Shown here piece after piece: positions 17,691-26,300 of a DNA stretch of 64,000 nucleotides (position 1 is the first letter of the stretch; each line of letters starts with the position of its first letter). A program made the position numbers and the translations under genes. Location: NCBI RefSeq assembly GCF_001440545.1, contig NZ_LKHP01000001.1:272272-336271 (forward strand), in the 5' to 3' direction. Under the pieces are notes generated by a model. The model had not been told where the DNA came from and did no database searches. It saw only the letters and a list, made by a program, of their open reading frames with translations. This DNA comes from Caloramator mitchellensis. GTDB lineage: Bacteria > Bacillota > Clostridia > Clostridiales > Caloramatoraceae.

Positions 17691-17936
17691 ATGGATAAAA
17701 GAATTGGAGTAGTTGGAATTGTTATTGAAAATCTTGAAAATTCACACAAAGTTAATTTAATACTTCATGATTTTGCAGAAATAATTGTTGGACGTATGGG
17801 TATTCCTTATAGGGATAGGGGAATTTTTATTATTTCATTAATTGTCGATGGAACTAACGATGAAATAAGCGCCATGACAGGAAAACTTGGGAAAATCGAA
17901 GGAGTAAATGTTAAGACTGCCCTTTCAAAATTTTAA
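17691..17936 (+). CDS. TM1266-type iron-only hydrogenase system regulator
   Basis: 81-residue ACT/NikR-C-like domain protein of the TM1266 family, which is typically encoded beside [FeFe]-hydrogenase maturation genes. Seen: MDKRIGVVGIVIEN at the N terminus, then the conserved GRMGIPYRDRGI and IISLIVDGTNDEISAMTGKLG. It is presumed a regulator or small-molecule sensor, though the family has no DNA-binding domain of its own. The start at 17691 follows TTGGAGG. It is 13 bases from hydG, in one operon with hydG and hydF. Confidence 0.88.
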   Translation: MDKRIGVVGIVIENLENSHKVNLILHDFAEIIVGRMGIPYRDRGIFIISLIVDGTNDEISAMTGKLGKIEGVNVKTALSKF

Positions 17937-17949
17937 ATGAGGTGAATTT

Positions 17950-19371
17950 ATGAAAAGTATTAAAGCAGAAGATTTTATTATTCATGATGAGATTTTGAAC
18001 TCAATTGAATTCGGTAAGAAGATGGTCAACGATATAGAGTATGTTAAAAGCCTCTTGGAAAAGGCTAAAGAATGCAAGGGACTTACTCATAGAGAAGCTG
18101 CAGTTCTTCTTTCAATAGAAGATGAAGACATACTTCACGAGATGTTTACAGTGGCAAGACAGATAAAAGAAAAAATTTATGGGAAAAGAATTGTATTATT
18201 TGCACCGCTTTATGTAAGTAATTATTGTGTGAATAACTGCTACTATTGTGGATATAAACATAGCAACGATTCATTTACAAGAAGGAAACTTACAATGGAT
18301 GAGTTAGCAGAAGAAGTTAAGATTTTAGAAAGTCTTGGACACAAGAGACTTGCTTTGGAGGCTGGAGAAGATCCTGTTAATTGTTCTATTGATTATATAT
18401 TGGATTGTATGAAAACAATATATTCAATTAAGTTTGATAATGGCAGTATTAGAAGAATAAATGTTAATATTGCTGCTACTACTGTAGAAAATTATAAAAA
18501 GCTTAAGGAAGCAGGAATTGGAACATATATTTTATTCCAGGAAACATATCATAAGCCAACATATGAAAAAATGCATCCACAGGGACCAAAACATGACTAT
18601 GACTACCATACAACAGCGATGGATAGGGCTATGCAGGCTGGCATTGATGATGTTGGAATTGGAGTTTTATACGGACTTTATGATTATAAATACGACACGA
18701 TTGCTATGCTAATGCATGGTGAACACCTTGAAGAAACATTCGGAGTTGGACCACACACTATTTCTGTTCCAAGACTAAGGGCGGCAGAGGGAGTAACTCT
18801 TCAAAACTTCCCATATTTAGTGAATGACCATGATTTTAAAAAGGTTGTAGCTATTCTTAGACTTTCAGTTCCATATACAGGAATGATTCTTTCAACTAGA
18901 GAAGAGCCAAAATACAGAGATGAAGTTCTTGGACTTGGTATTTCACAAATAAGCGCTGGCTCATGTACCGGAGTTGGAGGATATGTTGAGGAATATAAGC
19001 TGCATGTTCATAGAGATGATGAAAAACCACAATTTGAAGTTGGAGACCATCGCTCACCATTAGAAATTATTAAAAGCCTATGCTCAGGGGGATACATTCC
19101 AAGCTACTGCACAGCTTGCTATAGAGAAGGTAGAACTGGAGAAAGATTCATGAGGCTTGCTAAAAGTGGTCAAATTCATAATGTATGCCAGCCTAATGCA
19201 ATATTAACTTTTAAAGAATTTATACTTGATTACGGTGATGAAGAAGCAAAGGAAATAGGTGAAAAAGTCATCAAAAATGCTCTTGAAGAAATTCCAAACG
19301 AGAGAGCAAAAGAGGCGACCATAGAAAGGCTAAACAGAATTGAAAACGGTGAAAGAGATTTGAGATTCTAA
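17950..19371 (+). CDS. hydG: [FeFe]-hydrogenase maturation radical SAM enzyme HydG (tyrosine lyase)
   Basis: Cleaves tyrosine with SAM to p-cresol and dehydroglycine and makes the CO and CN ligands of the H-cluster diiron subsite. The radical SAM motif Cys-x3-Cys-x2-Cys is at residues 93-100 (NYCVNNCYYCGY). The C-terminal second cluster motif Cys-x2-Cys-x22-Cys (YCTACYREGRTGERFM...NVC) separates HydG from ThiH, and the 473-residue length is typical. Each turnover releases 5'-deoxyadenosine, relevant to the mtnP-mtnA-aldolase genes 1.3 kb downstream. The third maturase, HydE, is not in the window. Confidence 0.97.
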   Translation: MKSIKAEDFIIHDEILNSIEFGKKMVNDIEYVKSLLEKAKECKGLTHREAAVLLSIEDEDILHEMFTVARQIKEKIYGKRIVLFAPLYVSNYCVNNCYYCGYKHSNDSFTRRKLTMDELAEEVKILESLGHKRLALEAGEDPVNCSIDYILDCMKTIYSIKFDNGSIRRINVNIAATTVENYKKLKEAGIGTYILFQETYHKPTYEKMHPQGPKHDYDYHTTAMDRAMQAGIDDVGIGVLYGLYDYKYDTIAMLMHGEHLEETFGVGPHTISVPRLRAAEGVTLQNFPYLVNDHDFKKVVAILRLSVPYTGMILSTREEPKYRDEVLGLGISQISAGSCTGVGGYVEEYKLHVHRDDEKPQFEVGDHRSPLEIIKSLCSGGYIPSYCTACYREGRTGERFMRLAKSGQIHNVCQPNAILTFKEFILDYGDEEAKEIGEKVIKNALEEIPNERAKEATIERLNRIENGERDLRF

Positions 19372-19382
19372 GGAGTGGTATA

Positions 19383-20582
19383 ATGCAAGATACACCAAAG
19401 GCAAATAGGCTTCATATTGCAATTTTTGGGAAAAGAAATGCCGGTAAATCAAGTTTAATAAATGCAATAACTGGTCAGCAAATTTCACTTGTATCGGATT
19501 ATGCTGGAACAACTACTGACCCTGTATATAAAGCCATGGAATTATTACCAATTGGACCAGTTGTAATTATAGATACTGCCGGTCTAGACGATGAAGGAGA
19601 GCTTGGAGAGCTACGCGTTAAAAAGACAAAAGAGGTTATGGATAAGACCGATTTAGCTATTTTAGTTTTCACTGCAGATGTATCTGATTTTTATTTTGAA
19701 ACAGGATGGTTTGAAGAATTAAAAAGAAGAAACATTCCTGTGATTGGGGTTGTTAATAAAATTGATGAAAGAGATATTGATTTAGATGTATTTAAAAGCG
19801 CTTTCGATATCCCTTTTGTAAAGGTTAGTGCGAGCAAAAAAATAAATATTGGAAAGCTTAAAGAATTAATTCAAATAAATGCTCCAACAGATTATGAGAG
19901 AGAAACAATAGTGGGAGATATTATAAAGCCAAAGGATACTGTTTTACTTGTTGCACCACAGGACATACAGGCGCCTAAAGGAAGGCTTATTTTACCGCAG
20001 GTTCAGATTATAAGAGATATATTGGACCACGATGCTATGCCATTTACTGTAAAGGATAGCGAGCTTTTAGATGCTTTAAAGGTTTTAAACAAAAAACCTG
20101 ACCTAGTTATAACAGATTCACAGGTTTTTGCAAAGGTTAATTCTATTGTTCCACAGGATGTACCATTAACCTCGTTCTCTATATTGTTTGCTCGATATAA
20201 AGGTGAACTTGAAACTTTTGTTAAGGGAGCTAAACAGATTAATAATTTAAGACCTGGTGATAGAATATTGATTTCGGAAGCTTGTACGCACCATGCATTG
20301 CAAGGGGATATAGGAAGAGAAAAATTACCAAACTGGCTTAAGCAAAGAGCAGGAGGAGAACTCGAAATTACAGTTAATGCAGGAGTTGATTTTCCTGAAG
20401 ACGTAAGTCAATATAAATTGGTAGTTCACTGTGGTTCATGCATGTTCAATAGAAAACAATTGATGACAAGAATTATACGTTGTATCGAACAGGGCGTTCC
20501 TATAACAAATTATGGCATAGCTATTGCTGAAATCCATGGAATACTCGATAGGGTTGTAGAAGTTTTTAATTTAAGTATATAA
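19383..20582 (+). CDS. hydF: [FeFe]-hydrogenase maturation GTPase HydF
   Basis: Scaffold that assembles the 2Fe subcluster and delivers it to apo-HydA. The N-terminal Era-like GTPase has the P-loop GKRNAGKSS, the switch II motif DTAGLDDEGELG and VVNKID. A dimerisation domain follows. The C-terminal FeS-binding domain contains EACTHHAL and VVHCGSCM, giving the Cys-x-His and His-Cys-x2-Cys ligand pattern. AAGGAG precedes the ATG. It is last in the TM1266-hydG-hydF operon and ends before a bidirectional terminator. Confidence 0.96.
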   Translation: MQDTPKANRLHIAIFGKRNAGKSSLINAITGQQISLVSDYAGTTTDPVYKAMELLPIGPVVIIDTAGLDDEGELGELRVKKTKEVMDKTDLAILVFTADVSDFYFETGWFEELKRRNIPVIGVVNKIDERDIDLDVFKSAFDIPFVKVSASKKINIGKLKELIQINAPTDYERETIVGDIIKPKDTVLLVAPQDIQAPKGRLILPQVQIIRDILDHDAMPFTVKDSELLDALKVLNKKPDLVITDSQVFAKVNSIVPQDVPLTSFSILFARYKGELETFVKGAKQINNLRPGDRILISEACTHHALQGDIGREKLPNWLKQRAGGELEITVNAGVDFPEDVSQYKLVVHCGSCMFNRKQLMTRIIRCIEQGVPITNYGIAIAEIHGILDRVVEVFNLSI

Positions 20583-20620
20583 AGCTTTTCTAAAAGTAGT
20601 TCAAAGTTTATAAACTTATT

Positions 20621-20675
20621 TAATTAGCCCCTTGAAATGAGCTAATAACCGTAAATCATTTCATGGGGCTAATTA
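20621..20675. terminator. Long bidirectional terminator hairpin
   Basis: TAATTAGCCCCTTGAAATGA (20621-20640) pairs with TCATTTCATGGGGCTAATTA (20656-20675), one mismatch, 15-base loop. It separates the convergent hydF and aldolase genes. Member of the CCCC-TGAA palindrome family. Confidence 0.75.
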
Positions 20676-20689
20676 AACATAAAGTTAAA

Positions 20690-21343
20690 TTATTTTGCCT
20701 CGTCGTTCTTACTGTATTTATTTAAATATATCTCTCGCATTTTTTCAACTTCTTCAATTGCTAAAGGTTTTGGCATGCCTATCTGGGTAGCAAAAATATA
20801 AATTTGTGCTGACTTTTCAAGTATCTGACAAACGTTAAAGGCTTCCTTTATGCTTCTTCCCATTGAAATAGCACCATGGTTAGCAAGAAGAACCGCATTT
20901 TTGTTTTCTAAGACCTCCAATACATTTTCAGCAAGGTCCATTGTTCCTGGAAAGGCGTATTTTGCACAAGGAACTTCACCGCCTATAATCATTGCCATGT
21001 CTTCTATAATAGCTGGAATATTTTTTCTTGTAACAGCTATTGCAGAAGCGTATATGCTATGTGTATGTATAATTGATTTTACATCATCGCGATGTTTGTA
21101 AATTTCAACGTGAGTGCTCAATTCAGTTGAGGGTATGTGTCTTCCCTCTAAAACATTGCAATTCAAGTCACATATAACAATGTCTTCAGGAGATAATTTT
21201 TCATAAGGAATACCGCTTGGGGTAATTAAAACTTTATCTTCATATCTAGCACTTATGTTACCCCAAGTTCCAACTACTAAACCAACACGCTTAATTTCAA
21301 GTCCATAAAATATAATGTCGCGTTTTATACTTTCAATATCCAT
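20690..21343 (-). CDS. Class II (zinc) aldolase, probable 5-deoxyribulose/methylthioribulose-1-phosphate aldolase
   Basis: 217-residue aldolase II/adducin-family protein. Zn ligands are visible in HTHSIYASA and NHGAISMG, with an acidic residue in STELSTHVEIYKH. The family includes fuculose-phosphate aldolase and MtnB dehydratase. Because it ends the mtnP-mtnA-aldolase operon and no other methionine-salvage enzymes follow, I infer the Ald2 role of the DHAP shunt: cleavage of 5-methylthioribulose-1-P or 5-deoxyribulose-1-P to DHAP plus (2-methylthio)acetaldehyde or acetaldehyde. MtnB dehydratase activity cannot be excluded by sequence alone. It starts 4 bases after mtnA ends. Confidence 0.85.
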   Translation of the reverse strand: MDIESIKRDIIFYGLEIKRVGLVVGTWGNISARYEDKVLITPSGIPYEKLSPEDIVICDLNCNVLEGRHIPSTELSTHVEIYKHRDDVKSIIHTHSIYASAIAVTRKNIPAIIEDMAMIIGGEVPCAKYAFPGTMDLAENVLEVLENKNAVLLANHGAISMGRSIKEAFNVCQILEKSAQIYIFATQIGMPKPLAIEEVEKMREIYLNKYSKNDEAK

Positions 21344-21347
21344 TGTC

Positions 21348-22376
21348 TCACCTCATAATTTTAATGTTTTCGATGAATGGTGGTTTTATAACGCCCTTAT
21401 CAGTTATTATAGCAGTTATATTTTCATTAGGAGTCACGTCAAAGGATGGATTAAATACCTTTACATCCTTTGGTGCTATTTCTATATTAAATAATTTTCT
21501 AACTTCATCGTGATTTCTTTCTTCAATTGGTATTTCATCTCCGCTCTTTATTTGCAAATCAAAAGTAGAATATGGAGCGGCAATATAAAACGGGACTTTA
21601 TGTTCCTTTGCAAGAACGGATAATGAATAGGTTCCTATTTTATTTGCAGTATCTCCATTTGCGGCTATTCTGTCTGCTCCGACAATTACTGCGTCTATCA
21701 GTCCTAACTTCATAACATAGCCTGCCATGTTATCGGAAATCAGGGTCACATCTATTCCATCCTGCATAAGTTCAAATGCTGTTAATCGAGCACCCTGTAA
21801 TAGTGGTCTTGTTTCGTCGGCGAAAACCTTAATGTCCTTTCCCATTTCCTTAGCCGACCTTATAACCCCAAGTGCTGTTCCCCATCCAGCGGTAGCAAGA
21901 GCACCTGCATTACAATGGGTTAGAACAGAGCACTTTTCAGGGAGTAAACTAGCTCCAAATTCACCAATTTTTTTGTTGAGCATTAAATCTTCATCTAAAA
22001 TTTCAATAGCCTTTTTTTCTAATGAAGCTATTATCTCGTCTTTATTTAAATTTAAACAATCAAACAATGTGTCTTTCATCTTGCTTATAGCCCAAAACAA
22101 ATTAACAGCCGTTGGTCTTGTTGAAGCAAGGCTTTCAAATACGCTTTGCATTTTCTTTTCAAATTCAATTTTATCTTCATCGATAAATTCTAAAGCACCT
22201 AAAACTACTCCAAAGGCAGCTGCTATACCAATAGCAGGAGCTCCTCTTACAACCATGGACTTAATCGCATCTGCTACATCCTTGTAGTTTGAACATTTGA
22301 CGTATTCAATTGTAACTGGCAGTAATCTTTGGTCTAACAATTCAAGCTTATATTTTGACCAGATTATAGGCTTCAT
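21348..22376 (-). CDS. mtnA: S-methyl-5-thioribose-1-phosphate isomerase
   Basis: Isomerises 5-methylthioribose-1-P (and 5-deoxyribose-1-P) to the 1-phospho-ribulose form. It has the eIF2B alpha/beta/delta-like fold, with RGAPAIGIAAAFG, the catalytic-Cys region THCNAGALATAGWGTALG, the catalytic-Asp region VGADRIAANGD, and NKIGTYSLSVLAK. The 342-residue length is normal. AAGGGGA precedes the ATG. It lies between mtnP and the aldolase, with 4- and 12-base gaps, so the three genes form one operon. Confidence 0.95.
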   Translation of the reverse strand: MKPIIWSKYKLELLDQRLLPVTIEYVKCSNYKDVADAIKSMVVRGAPAIGIAAAFGVVLGALEFIDEDKIEFEKKMQSVFESLASTRPTAVNLFWAISKMKDTLFDCLNLNKDEIIASLEKKAIEILDEDLMLNKKIGEFGASLLPEKCSVLTHCNAGALATAGWGTALGVIRSAKEMGKDIKVFADETRPLLQGARLTAFELMQDGIDVTLISDNMAGYVMKLGLIDAVIVGADRIAANGDTANKIGTYSLSVLAKEHKVPFYIAAPYSTFDLQIKSGDEIPIEERNHDEVRKLFNIEIAPKDVKVFNPSFDVTPNENITAIITDKGVIKPPFIENIKIMR

Positions 22377-22388
22377 AATAATTCCCCT

Positions 22389-23177
22389 TTATTTTAAATT
22401 TCCCAATTCTTGAGTAGAGTATTTACAATTACATTTTTTTTCTATAGGAATAGTTTCAATGACACGCAAAAACAAACGTTTTATATTATCAGCCATATTA
22501 ACCATATTGTCTGTTACTTCTTTATGCGTTAATGCACTTTCAGAAATACCAGCAGCATAATTTGTTACCATGGCAACTGTTGCATAGCACAAATTTGCTT
22601 CCCTGGCAAGGATAACCTCTGGAACATTAGTCATTCCGACAACATCAGCTCCTAACATTTTATACATTTTGATTTCTGCAGGAGTTTCAAATCTCGGACC
22701 TTCTGTGCAAACATACGTTCCTTTATCAAAATGAATAATATTTAAATCTTGACAAACTTTTAAAATATGCTCGCGTGTATCAATGCAGTAAGGATTAGTC
22801 ATATCAACATGAACGACTCCACTATCTCCTTCAAAAAAAGTCAATGGCCTTTGTTTTGTAAAATCAATGAATTGGTCTATTATGACGAAGGCTCCGGGCG
22901 GATAAATTTTATCTAAGGAACCTACTGCTGCTGTTGATAATACTCTATCGACATTCAACATCTTTAATGCCCATATATTAGCCCTATAATTTATTTTATG
23001 TGGCGGTAATTTGTGTCCTTTACCATGTCTTTCTAAAAAGTAAACAATAGATTCTTTGTATGTAGATTCAATAATGTTGACATTTCCATATGGGGTATTA
23101 ACTTGGATTTCATTCAAATTTTCAAAAATATCAGGTGAATATACACCGGTACCACCTATTATTGCAATTTTTTTCAT
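22389..23177 (-). CDS. mtnP: S-methyl-5'-thioadenosine phosphorylase
   Basis: Phosphorolyses methylthioadenosine, and in many bacteria 5'-deoxyadenosine, to adenine and the pentose-1-phosphate. Family signs: IIGGTGVYSPD at the N terminus, RHGKGHKLPPHKINYRAN, GPRFETPAEI, and VGMTNVPEVILAREANLCYA. 262 residues. A C-terminal CNCKYS segment adds two cysteines. AAGGAGT precedes the ATG. It is first in the mtnP-mtnA-aldolase operon, behind a good promoter at 23211-23239. Confidence 0.94.
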   Translation of the reverse strand: MKKIAIIGGTGVYSPDIFENLNEIQVNTPYGNVNIIESTYKESIVYFLERHGKGHKLPPHKINYRANIWALKMLNVDRVLSTAAVGSLDKIYPPGAFVIIDQFIDFTKQRPLTFFEGDSGVVHVDMTNPYCIDTREHILKVCQDLNIIHFDKGTYVCTEGPRFETPAEIKMYKMLGADVVGMTNVPEVILAREANLCYATVAMVTNYAAGISESALTHKEVTDNMVNMADNIKRLFLRVIETIPIEKKCNCKYSTQELGNLK

Positions 23178-23210
23178 ACATCCAACTCCTTATATCACCT
23201 TAACACAATA

Positions 23211-23239
23211 ATTATAATTCTATAAAATTAAAAATACAA
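23211..23239 (-). promoter_or_regulatory. Promoter of the mtnP-mtnA-aldolase operon
   Basis: Minus-strand TTGTAT (23234-23239), 17-base spacer, TATAAT (23211-23216). The start of transcription would be near 23204, about 26 bases before mtnP. Confidence 0.65.
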
Positions 23240-23371
23240 TACTATTAAAATAATCTGAAATTGGATAAATTAAATATATTTTAATGATTTATCAAATCTT
23301 TAATTTACGAAATCACTTTTATCTTTAAATATTACCATTTTTGTAGTATAAATATATTAGAGGTGGTGAAT

Positions 23372-23920
23372 TTGAGGACATTTATTACTTTTGAGTTTGA
23401 TACTAAATCAAAAGAAAGAATTGCTGAAATTCAAAGGATTATCAAACAGAATTCAAATAAGGGAAGATTTAAATATATAGATAATTTTCATCTAACTATT
23501 AAATTTTTAGGAGAAACTAATCATGGAACAATTGATAAAATTTACAAAAAGCTTCTTGAATCATCAGTAAATTTTAGCAAAATACATATACAATTAAACG
23601 GAATAGATGCTTTTGGAGTTGGAAAAAATATTAGAACTATATATTTAAAAATAATTGGAGAGATTGAAAAAATAACAAATATTGCTGAGGCTGTTGATGT
23701 AATTACACTTGAATTTGGATTCAAACGAGAAAATAAATTTACTCCACATGTTACTATTGCTCAAGATGTCGATTTAAAAGTTAGTTTTGATGAATTAAAG
23801 AATAAGTTAAAAGAAATCAAAATATCAGATATTATTTTTGACAAGCTCGTCATCATGAAAAGTGAAGAAATTGACGGTAAAAGAGTTTATACTCCACTAA
23901 AAATTATTCATTTAAAATGA
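23372..23920 (+). CDS. thpR: RNA 2',3'-cyclic phosphodiesterase (2'-5' RNA ligase family)
   Basis: 2H phosphoesterase with the two expected His-x-Thr motifs, FHLTIKFLG (about residue 40) and PHVTIAQD (about 127), in a 182-residue protein. It hydrolyses 2',3'-cyclic phosphates at RNA ends; the cellular role is uncertain. I place the start at TTG 23372, since AGGTGGTGA sits just upstream. The GTG codons at 23363 and 23366 lie within that ribosome binding site. The stop overlaps an ATG leading toward the next small gene. Confidence 0.9.
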   Translation: MRTFITFEFDTKSKERIAEIQRIIKQNSNKGRFKYIDNFHLTIKFLGETNHGTIDKIYKKLLESSVNFSKIHIQLNGIDAFGVGKNIRTIYLKIIGEIEKITNIAEAVDVITLEFGFKRENKFTPHVTIAQDVDLKVSFDELKNKLKEIKISDIIFDKLVIMKSEEIDGKRVYTPLKIIHLK

Positions 23921-23934
23921 GAAAGGATGATATT

Positions 23935-24177
23935 ATGGTTACAAAGGAACAAATAGCAAGGATTAATGAACTTTATAAGAAACAGGTAGCTGGAACCTTA
24001 ACTGAAGAAGAAAAAAAAGAACAAGCATTCTTAAGAAGGCTTTATGTAGACTCTGTTAAGGAAAATTTAAGAAGTCAGCTCGAAAATATAAAAATAGTCA
24101 CTCCAGAAGAATACGAACAGCTCAAAAAGGAAGAAAAGTGCAGTTGTGGACATGAACACTGCCATCACAAACATTAA
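23935..24177 (+). CDS. DUF896 (YnzC-like) protein with Cys/His-rich tail
   Basis: 80-residue protein. The helical hairpin core ITKEQIARINELYKK-type N terminus, EEKKEQAFLRRLYVDSVKENL and VTPEE match DUF896/YnzC. Unlike ordinary members it ends with CSCGHEHCHHKH, a possible metal-binding tail. The start at 23935 follows AAAGGATG; the overlapping ATG at 23917 is less well placed. Function of the family is unknown. It lies tightly between thpR and the folate cyclo-ligase gene. Confidence 0.85.
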   Translation: MVTKEQIARINELYKKQVAGTLTEEEKKEQAFLRRLYVDSVKENLRSQLENIKIVTPEEYEQLKKEEKCSCGHEHCHHKH

Positions 24178-24186
24178 GGTGATAGT

Positions 24187-24741
24187 ATGAAAAAGGAACT
24201 TAGGAAAGAAATAATAAATAAAAGGAATTTACTGAGCCAAGAAGAGGTAAGAAAATTAAGCGAAAAGGTTACAGCAAATATTTTTGAATTGATTGATATG
24301 AGTAAAATCGAAAGCATTATGTTATATCATCCAATTCAAAATGAAGTATCAACTGAAATCCTTATGAAATACTGTTTTGAAAACAACATAAATGTTATAC
24401 TTCCTAAAGTTATAAAAGATGTTAGAGAAATTATCCCCTGTAAAATCGAAACAATAAAGAGCTTAAGATTAGGGGAATACAATATAATGGAGCCTTTTGA
24501 ATATGAAATTGCGGACAAAAAAGAAATCGATGTTATAATTGTTCCAGGAGTTGCATTTTCAAGAAAGGGTTATAGATTAGGCTACGGAGCAGGATATTAC
24601 GATAAATTTCTTAGTGATTATAAAGGTTTAAAAGTTGGCTTGTGTTATACACTTCAATTAGTAGAAGATGTATTTGAAGAAGAACATGATGTTAAAATGG
24701 ACTATATTGTATGCGATTCAGAGATAATTGCCATAAAATAA
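24187..24741 (+). CDS. 5-formyltetrahydrofolate cyclo-ligase
   Basis: ATP-dependent conversion of 5-formyl-THF to 5,10-methenyl-THF, returning the inhibitor/storage form to the one-carbon pool. 184 residues. Signs: the basic N-terminal KKELRKEIINKRN, YHPIQNEVSTE, VPGVAFSRKGYRLGYGAGYYDKF (glycine-rich substrate/ATP site) and the C-terminal DYIVCDSEI. AGGTGAT precedes the ATG. Probably co-transcribed with thpR and the DUF896 gene. Confidence 0.93.
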   Translation: MKKELRKEIINKRNLLSQEEVRKLSEKVTANIFELIDMSKIESIMLYHPIQNEVSTEILMKYCFENNINVILPKVIKDVREIIPCKIETIKSLRLGEYNIMEPFEYEIADKKEIDVIIVPGVAFSRKGYRLGYGAGYYDKFLSDYKGLKVGLCYTLQLVEDVFEEEHDVKMDYIVCDSEIIAIK

Positions 24742-24786
24742 TGTAAATGTTAAAATGTAATTAGCAACTCAAAGGGGGTAACAATA

Positions 24787-26202
24787 ATGAGTAAAAACGA
24801 ATTAGAAAATCTAACCAAAAAATTTGACAGCGTATGGGATAAGTTAACTGCTGAAGACATTAAGGCTGTTATGGAGTTTTCAGAAAACTATAAAGAGTTC
24901 ATGGATGCTTCTAAAACTGAAAGAGAAGCAGTAAACGAAATAGTAAAAAGGGCAACAGAAAAGGGATACATAAATTTAAATGATGCAATTAAAGAAAATA
25001 GGAAATTAAACACTGGAGATAAAATTTATGCAATAAACAAAGAAAAGGCTGTGGCTTTATTTGTAATAGGGAAAGATAAAATAGAAAATGGAATGAACAT
25101 AGTTGGTTCACATATTGACTCTCCAAGAATAGATTTAAAGCCTAACGCTCTTTATGAAGACGAAGGATTTGCACTTCTTGAAACTCACTATTATGGAGGA
25201 ATAAAAAAATACCAGTGGGTTACAATCCCACTTGCATTACATGGGGTTGTTGTTAAAAAAGGTGGGGAAAAGGTTAATGTAGTAATTGGTGAGGATGAAA
25301 ACGACCCAGTTTTATATATTACAGACCTATTAATTCACCTTTCAGCAGATCAGATGGAAAAGAAACTAGCAAAAGGCATAGAAGGCGAAGATTTAAATGT
25401 TTTAATAGGAAGTCAGCCAATAGAAGATAAGGAAGCTAAGGGCAGAGTAAAGTTAAATATATTGAGACTTTTAAATGAAAAATATGGCATGAATGAAGAA
25501 GATTTTATTACTGCTGAATTTGAGATTGTTCCAGCTGGAAAATCAAGGGATGTTGGATTAGATAGAAGCATGGTAATGGCCTATGGACATGACGATAAAG
25601 TTTGTGCTTACACTTCATTGGAAGCAATACTTGAAATTAATGAACCTGAAAAGACTTGCGTTGCACTGTTTGTTGATAAAGAAGAAATAGGAAGCAATGG
25701 AGCCACAGGAATGCATTCGAAATTCTTCGAAAATGCTCTTGCTGAAATTATGAATCTTAAGGGAGAATACACAGAACTTAACTTAAGAAGGGCACTTGCA
25801 AATTCTAAAATGCTCTCATCAGATGTTACGGCTGCATTTGACCCTATTTATCCTTCAGTATTGGAGAAGAAAAATAGTGCGTATATGGGAAAAGGCATTG
25901 TAATTACAAAATATACTGGTTCAAGGGGAAAATATTCATGCAACGATGCAAATGCTGAATTTTTGGGAGAAATAAGGGATTTATTCAATGCAAATAACAT
26001 TACATGGCAAACAGGAGAATTAGGAAAGGTTGACCAGGGAGGCGGTGGAACAATAGCATATATAACTGCAGAATATGGAATGGAAGTTGTTGACTGTGGA
26101 GTTGCACTGCTTAGCATGCATGCTCCTTGGGAAATAGCTAGTAAAGTAGATATTTATGAAACCTATAAAGCATACAAGGTATTTTTGCAACATATTAAAT
26201 AG
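24787..26202 (+). CDS. M18-family aminopeptidase
   Basis: Zinc aminopeptidase of the M18 (aspartyl aminopeptidase/Ape1) family, 471 residues, tetrahedral assembly in relatives, cytosolic peptide turnover. Seen: the first metal-ligand motif VGSHIDSPRIDLKP, the bridging-Asp region AYGHDDKVCAYTS, the catalytic glutamates in DKEEIGSNGATGMHS, and the late ligand region LLSMHAPWE. GGGGGT precedes the ATG. Monocistronic or at the end of the thpR-folate unit; a hairpin follows. Confidence 0.94.
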   Translation: MSKNELENLTKKFDSVWDKLTAEDIKAVMEFSENYKEFMDASKTEREAVNEIVKRATEKGYINLNDAIKENRKLNTGDKIYAINKEKAVALFVIGKDKIENGMNIVGSHIDSPRIDLKPNALYEDEGFALLETHYYGGIKKYQWVTIPLALHGVVVKKGGEKVNVVIGEDENDPVLYITDLLIHLSADQMEKKLAKGIEGEDLNVLIGSQPIEDKEAKGRVKLNILRLLNEKYGMNEEDFITAEFEIVPAGKSRDVGLDRSMVMAYGHDDKVCAYTSLEAILEINEPEKTCVALFVDKEEIGSNGATGMHSKFFENALAEIMNLKGEYTELNLRRALANSKMLSSDVTAAFDPIYPSVLEKKNSAYMGKGIVITKYTGSRGKYSCNDANAEFLGEIRDLFNANNITWQTGELGKVDQGGGGTIAYITAEYGMEVVDCGVALLSMHAPWEIASKVDIYETYKAYKVFLQHIK

Positions 26203-26218
26203 TTTATGTTAATAATTT

Positions 26219-26258
26219 ATAACCGCGTGGACTTCCTAAGGATGTGCCACGCGGTTAT
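26219..26258. terminator. Palindrome between convergent genes
   Basis: ATAACCGCGTGG (26219-26230) pairs perfectly with CCACGCGGTTAT (26247-26258). It shares the AACCGCGTGGAC core with the hairpin at 6271-6307. Both strands have only weak T-runs. Confidence 0.6.
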
Positions 26259-26300
26259 GTGTTTAAAATAATAAAAAAATTAGTATTTTAATGGTGTTTT

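Noticed and set aside
21727..22287. 186-codon plus-strand frame inside mtnA
   Set aside because: Shadow of the well-conserved mtnA on the other strand; no ribosome binding site and Ser/Ala/Pro-rich composition typical of reverse frames.
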